Shown here in pieces: positions 6,810-11,328 of a stretch of 11,328 nucleotides of DNA (position 1 is its first letter; the number at the start of each line of letters is the position of its first letter). Where the stretch lies: the NCBI GenBank assembly GCA_026398575.1, contig JAPLSP010000088.1, positions 1 to 11,328 on the forward strand, given 5' to 3'. The notes below the pieces were generated by a model. That model did not search any database. It had not been told where the DNA came from and worked only from the letters and a program-made list of their open reading frames with translations. Position numbers and translations under genes: made by a program. Source of the DNA: Candidatus Sumerlaeota bacterium (GTDB lineage Bacteria > Sumerlaeota > Sumerlaeia > JADFCT01).

Positions 6810-6829
6810 ATTTTTGGAGTATTGTGTCT

Positions 6830-7408
6830 CAAGGCAAATTTAAGAAGACACCATTGCCTAAAAAACTGGTTGCGGCGCACGGGCGCTTCATATCATTCAT
6901 GGAGCGTCCGCGGTCCTCGGTTGGTTGAAAAACTTTGGCGATGGGCCTGCGCGGCGAGGAGGAGCGCGAACTGCTCTCGCTGGCAGCCAAGGTTCCATTT
7001 GATGACCGCATCAACCAACAGGCTCGACTTGAAGATTTGTCGCGGGATCTCATGCGAGAATTTCTCCATGAGATTGGCAGCGATCTCGCCACAAAGACCA
7101 CTTCGCTGCCCTTGGCCGAACTGGGCCGCCAAATGCATGTCATCGGCGGTCCCGATGAAGCGCCTTTCCCGCTCAATGTCGGACTGCTCTTCTTCAATCC
7201 GGAACCCCATCGTTTCTTCCCCGCCACTCAGATTGATGTCGTCTGGTTCCCTGACGGAGCGGGCGGCGACCGATTTACTGAAAAGACTTTCCACGGCCCT
7301 CTGCATCGCATGGTCCGCGAATCCCTCGATTACGTTCGCCGCAACTACCTGAATGAAACCATTATCAAGCATCCCGACCGCGCCGAGTCCACTCGCATAG
7401 AGAACTAA
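6830..7408 (+). pseudogene. Internal fragment of an AlbA_2/divergent-AAA (RecG-like) ATP-binding protein
   Basis: From 6935 an open frame of 157 codons contains EEERELLSLAAKVPFDDRIN, then LEDLSRDLMREFL, GGPDEAPFPLNVGLLFFNPE, IDVVWFPDGAGGDRFTEK and YLNETIIKHPDRAE. From memory these match the middle of proteins annotated as ATP-dependent DNA helicase RecG-like or 'putative DNA-binding domain-containing' (AlbA_2 plus divergent AAA). The N-terminal AlbA_2 domain is missing, and the C-terminal part that normally follows HPDRAE is replaced by a short tail and a stop. The same frame is open further left but is cut by TGA at 6926-6928; whether the homology extends across it is uncertain. It lies on the opposite strand from its neighbours, directly beside the tRNA fragment. 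I regard it as a remnant carried in or rearranged with the island. Confidence 0.65.
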
Positions 7409-7444
7409 GGTACTCCCCAACGTTTAGAGAAAAAAGTGGGTCCA

Positions 7445-7990
7445 TTAAGGTATCTTCAATGCGCAATCTGCAACAAGATCACCTATTGAATAAGTTCCGC
7501 TGGAGGGTTGTATACCTGGACAATAATTCTTGGTGTCGCAGTAATATGGGCCATAATCTGCTACACAAATGAATGCTCTCTCGCCGCACGTGATCTTATT
7601 ATAGCGGCGCTTAGCTTCAACGATAAGTGAAATTATTATCTTTGAATTGCCTTCTATATCCTCCAGTAATCCGGCAGGAACCTTGACATAGTGATCAGGA
7701 TGAGTACTTGTCTTGTAGGTTTCTTCGTCAATGAAGCGATGGGGATATATCCAGCGTTTTTCATCAGGCTTATTGATTCCTGTCTCGCCTATCATTGGAA
7801 AAAGGTCGAGGAGGCAATCCTGAATTGAATAATTCTCAAGCTGGGATAAATAATCGGGAGACAGTATTGTTACGTAATCTGGGAAAAGGCTATAATACAT
7901 GTATTCAGAACATCTGACTTCCTTCGATGCAGGCAGACTGGAGTTGTCAGCAGAGCGCTCTGAATTACAGTGCGTCTTTAATTTGCCCAT
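7445..7990 (-). CDS. Hypothetical protein, AT-rich gene with cysteine-rich C-terminus
   Basis: A 181-aa protein that I do not recognise. It has no signal peptide or membrane segment. It contains eight cysteines (8, 27, 59, 135, 142, 151, 157, 176), four of them within residues 135-157 (ITCGERAFICVADYGPYYCD), so a metal site or disulfides are possible. The middle is rich in Tyr, Pro and Asp (PDYVTILSPDYLSQ, HPDHYVKVPAGLL). GAGG lies 6 nt before the ATG and supports this start. It lies 44 nt downstream of the last hsdM codon on the same strand and could be the end of that transcript. Its codons are visibly more AT-rich than those of the flanking genes, which suggests a separate origin. It stands where hsdS would be expected, but it has none of the features of a specificity subunit. 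Confidence 0.65.
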   Translation of the reverse strand: MGKLKTHCNSERSADNSSLPASKEVRCSEYMYYSLFPDYVTILSPDYLSQLENYSIQDCLLDLFPMIGETGINKPDEKRWIYPHRFIDEETYKTSTHPDHYVKVPAGLLEDIEGNSKIIISLIVEAKRRYNKITCGERAFICVADYGPYYCDTKNYCPGIQPSSGTYSIGDLVADCALKIP

Positions 7991-8034
7991 GATGGCCTCA
8001 ATCCCAAAATCAATTTAACTAGAACCTGGATATG

Positions 8035-9704
<1,670 letters not shown>

Positions 9705-9712
9705 GAGTACCC

Positions 9713-10852
9713 TCAAATTTGAGATTCCTTGGCCGTTATCCTCTCGATCTCTTCTTTGCGTTGCTTGATGCGCTCATCGAGATCCCAGTGAACCGCATCC
9801 AATACGGGCCGGTCTTGAGCCTGTTTGAGAATATCCAGGGCTTGTTTCATATCCTGCCGCGATGGATTCGCCAAACACAAAGCGTCCGCCCAACAGACGT
9901 AACCATTTGCGCGGTAAGGAAAATCGCGGATCATCTCTTGGAAAATGGCTTCGCCTCTGTCCTTTTGGCCCGCGAAAAATAGAAAAGTTGCCATATCCGA
10001 CTGGGTGCTTTCCAATAGCAAGGGGCTCTCATCGGGAAATTGCGCCAGGAATTCCTCGCAAAATCGGATTCCAAGACGGGCGTATTCCGCGTTCTGGTGT
10101 GCGACGCGGAGAAGCGTCTCGATGAAATCCGTGCACCAGTTGAAAAGGCTTTGATAGCCGTTGAAAACCTTGAGCGCATCCGCGCACTCGCGCATGCCTG
10201 ACGTGAAGCGGGGCCGAAGCGCGTCCCATACCCGCTGCCATAATTCAATGGCGCAATGCGGAGGATTCCCATCGCGAGAATCATATCCTTCCTGCATCCA
10301 GTCGTCGAGCATCTCCATGGAAGGCCTCGCCGGGCAATAGCGCTTCCACAGTTCGCACGCGGCGAAGCAGACGAAATCATCGAGAAAGTCGCCCTGCCGC
10401 CGATCCAATCGCGCAGCCCATACATCGCCAATCTCCCAGGCGGAATAAGTCCCGCGGGCAAGGCTCAAAAAGGTTTCCGGCGATGGATCAATCTTGAGGT
10501 CTTGAAGCCGGCGGCAAATCTCCTCCGTGCTGAGCGCCAGCACTTTGAGCCGCGTCCACCGCTTGTCAAACCGTTCGCGCTCCTCCGGCGACATATCTTT
10601 TATAACGGCCGCCCCATGCCGCTCGACCATCCTTGCGATCACATAAGGATGGAAATCAGAGTATGCGTCCTCCGGTTCATATATGGCCTCCGGTTCCTCA
10701 TAGCGCAAAGCCTCGGCGCCAGGAAATGCCGGTTCTCTTTCATCAGTCTCCTCGGGCGCCGGAAATGCCCTCTCTTTGCCCCAACAGCACTTCTTATATT
10801 TCTTCCCGCTCCCGCAAGGGCAAGGATCATTTCGTCCGGGTTTGTTGGCCAT
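9713..10852 (-). CDS. SEC-C motif protein with TPR-like helical body
   Basis: A 379-aa protein starting MANKPGRNDPCPCGSGKKYK followed by KCC. This is a SEC-C zinc-binding motif (C11, C13, C22, C23), known from the SecA C-terminus and from many proteins of unknown role. An acidic proline-rich linker (about 30-65) follows, then a long, Trp-rich, mostly helical region. Residues about 255-350 resemble tetratricopeptide-like helix pairs (ARLGIRFCEEFLAQFPDESP, AIFQEMIRDFPYRANGYVCW). The end is charged and probably coiled (LDERIKQRKEEIERITAKE). No signal peptide or membrane segment is seen. The start has TGAGGA 6 nt upstream. It sits 12 nt after the HigA-like gene and 8 nt before hsdM, so the three look like one operon. 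SEC-C proteins are often found near defence and mobile genes. I cannot give a reaction; a protein-binding or adaptor role is an inference. Confidence 0.8.
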   Translation of the reverse strand: MANKPGRNDPCPCGSGKKYKKCCWGKERAFPAPEETDEREPAFPGAEALRYEEPEAIYEPEDAYSDFHPYVIARMVERHGAAVIKDMSPEERERFDKRWTRLKVLALSTEEICRRLQDLKIDPSPETFLSLARGTYSAWEIGDVWAARLDRRQGDFLDDFVCFAACELWKRYCPARPSMEMLDDWMQEGYDSRDGNPPHCAIELWQRVWDALRPRFTSGMRECADALKVFNGYQSLFNWCTDFIETLLRVAHQNAEYARLGIRFCEEFLAQFPDESPLLLESTQSDMATFLFFAGQKDRGEAIFQEMIRDFPYRANGYVCWADALCLANPSRQDMKQALDILKQAQDRPVLDAVHWDLDERIKQRKEEIERITAKESQI

Positions 10853-10864
10853 TATATATCCTCA

Positions 10865-11158
10865 TCAAGATTTCTCTACGCTGCGTAAAGCGCATGATTT
10901 TCGTCTTTCCTGATATTGCCTCTCCAGATTATTCCACATCCGCGCCGGCACACCGGTCGCGCGCTCCAGTTTGATCGCCGTCTCCTGCGACAGCGGATGC
11001 GTTCCCTGAATGATCTGGTTGATTGTCTTTTTATCGAGTCCGCACCGGACAGCCAATTCCGCCTCGTCTATACCAAGCGCCTCAATGGTCTCGCGCAGCG
11101 TCTCCCCAGGTGGCACGGCATAATCTGGCTCGTGCGCATAGCATATTTTCCGCGCCAT
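10865..11158 (-). CDS. HigA/XRE-family helix-turn-helix regulator, stand-alone
   Basis: A 97-aa DNA-binding protein. Residues about 18-80 hold the HigA/VapI-type helix-turn-helix: PPGETLRETIEALGIDEAEL, then RCGLDKKTINQIIQGTHPLS and ETAIKLERATGVPARMWNNL. The PGETL opening and the WNNLERQY ending are typical of HigA antitoxins and of the N-terminal domain of larger XRE-ImmA/IrrE proteins. The length matches a stand-alone antitoxin, with no peptidase domain after it. The ATG has GGGAG 7 nt upstream. An inverted repeat 20 nt upstream of the start is a possible autoregulatory operator. No HigB-like toxin is visible before it or after it (the next gene is the SEC-C protein, 12 nt away). It may be a repressor of this small operon, or an antitoxin whose partner is lost, atypical or outside the window. 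Confidence 0.85.
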   Translation of the reverse strand: MARKICYAHEPDYAVPPGETLRETIEALGIDEAELAVRCGLDKKTINQIIQGTHPLSQETAIKLERATGVPARMWNNLERQYQERRKSCALRSVEKS

Positions 11159-11177
11159 GGACAGACTCCCAGTTCTA

Positions 11178-11192
11178 TTGATAGATCATCAA
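11178..11192. promoter_or_regulatory. Perfect inverted repeat, candidate operator of the HigA-like gene
   Basis: TTGAT and ATCAA form a 5-bp perfect inverted repeat with a 5-nt spacer (AGATC), 20 nt upstream of the HigA-like start codon. Antitoxins of this family commonly repress their own promoter through short palindromes in this position. Binding here is an inference. Confidence 0.45.
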
Positions 11193-11328
11193 ATGAGAAT
11201 TCCGGTTCCCCTCTTCGTTTTTTTTAAGTAATTTGGTATGCCTTTAGCCGCGCAAAATGGGCACATAAAATTCTGTTCGGCACAGGCAGCGAAGGCAAGG
11301 CGAAAACATCCTGCGGCGCGTGGATGAC
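11193..11328. other. Right-edge stretch without an assignable gene
   Basis: A minus-strand frame is open from the window edge to a TGA at 11189-11191 (it includes NFMCPFCAAKGIPNYLKK), and a second one ends at a TAA near 11226. Neither resembles a HigB toxin C-terminus or any family I know. An eight-T run lies at about 11217-11224 on the plus strand without a stem before it. I see no supportable gene here, but the window is cut. Confidence 0.4.

Noticed and set aside
11189..11326. Possible HigB toxin gene upstream of the HigA-like gene
   Set aside because: The open frame that ends here lacks the expected RelE/HigB C-terminal pattern and contains an unrelated CPFC motif.
11238..11327. 29-codon plus-strand ORF at right edge
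   Set aside because: Very short, no ribosome binding site, no recognisable product.

Overview
The window looks like an uncultured or little-known bacterium with a moderately GC-rich chromosome. I cannot assign a phylum. Multi-PAS NarL-type two-component genes, a palindromic repeat of the kind that gives false 'HRGTEAQR' reading frames, a short tandem repeat that gives '[13 protein letters not shown]' frames, and a tRNA with encoded CCA fit several environmental phyla. Almost everything intact reads on the minus strand. The plus strand carries only phage and pseudogene debris.

Region 1 (1-880, minus): the start of a PAS-domain sensor protein at the left edge, preceded by a stand-alone receiver protein. 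The receiver lacks its phosphoacceptor aspartate and has no DNA-binding domain.

Region 2 (about 950-2480, plus): a decayed piece of a phage head-gene module. It holds a MuF-like minor-head C-terminus fused to a JAMM/JAB-type metallopeptidase-like domain, a small coupled ORF, a terminator or attenuator hairpin, and the first 41 codons of an HK97-type prohead protease. The protease fragment ends about 10 bases from the stop codon of the next two-component gene.

Region 3 (2484-6530, minus): a NarL-type two-component pair. A five-PAS, one-GAF histidine kinase is followed by a complete LuxR/NarL response regulator, with a 30-bp palindromic repeat between them. The kinase ATPase domain lacks the whole N-box region, apparently through an in-frame deletion.

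Region 4 (6700-7410): a hairpin terminator, then the 3' part of a tRNA-Thr(GGT) gene on the minus strand, then an internal fragment of an AlbA_2/divergent-AAA (RecG-like) gene on the plus strand. A displaced tRNA 3' end still joined to its terminator is what integration into a tRNA gene leaves behind. I therefore infer that the accessory DNA to the right entered at this tRNA.

Region 5 (7445-11158, minus): a probable operon of a HigA/XRE-type regulator, a SEC-C zinc-motif protein with a TPR-like helical body, and a type I methyltransferase gene (hsdM), followed by an AT-rich hypothetical gene. hsdM is broken by a 2-nt frameshift and by an in-frame stop inside a 7-nt tandem repeat. No hsdS or hsdR is visible. 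This looks like a decaying defence-type island in which only the regulator, the SEC-C gene and the hypothetical gene remain intact.
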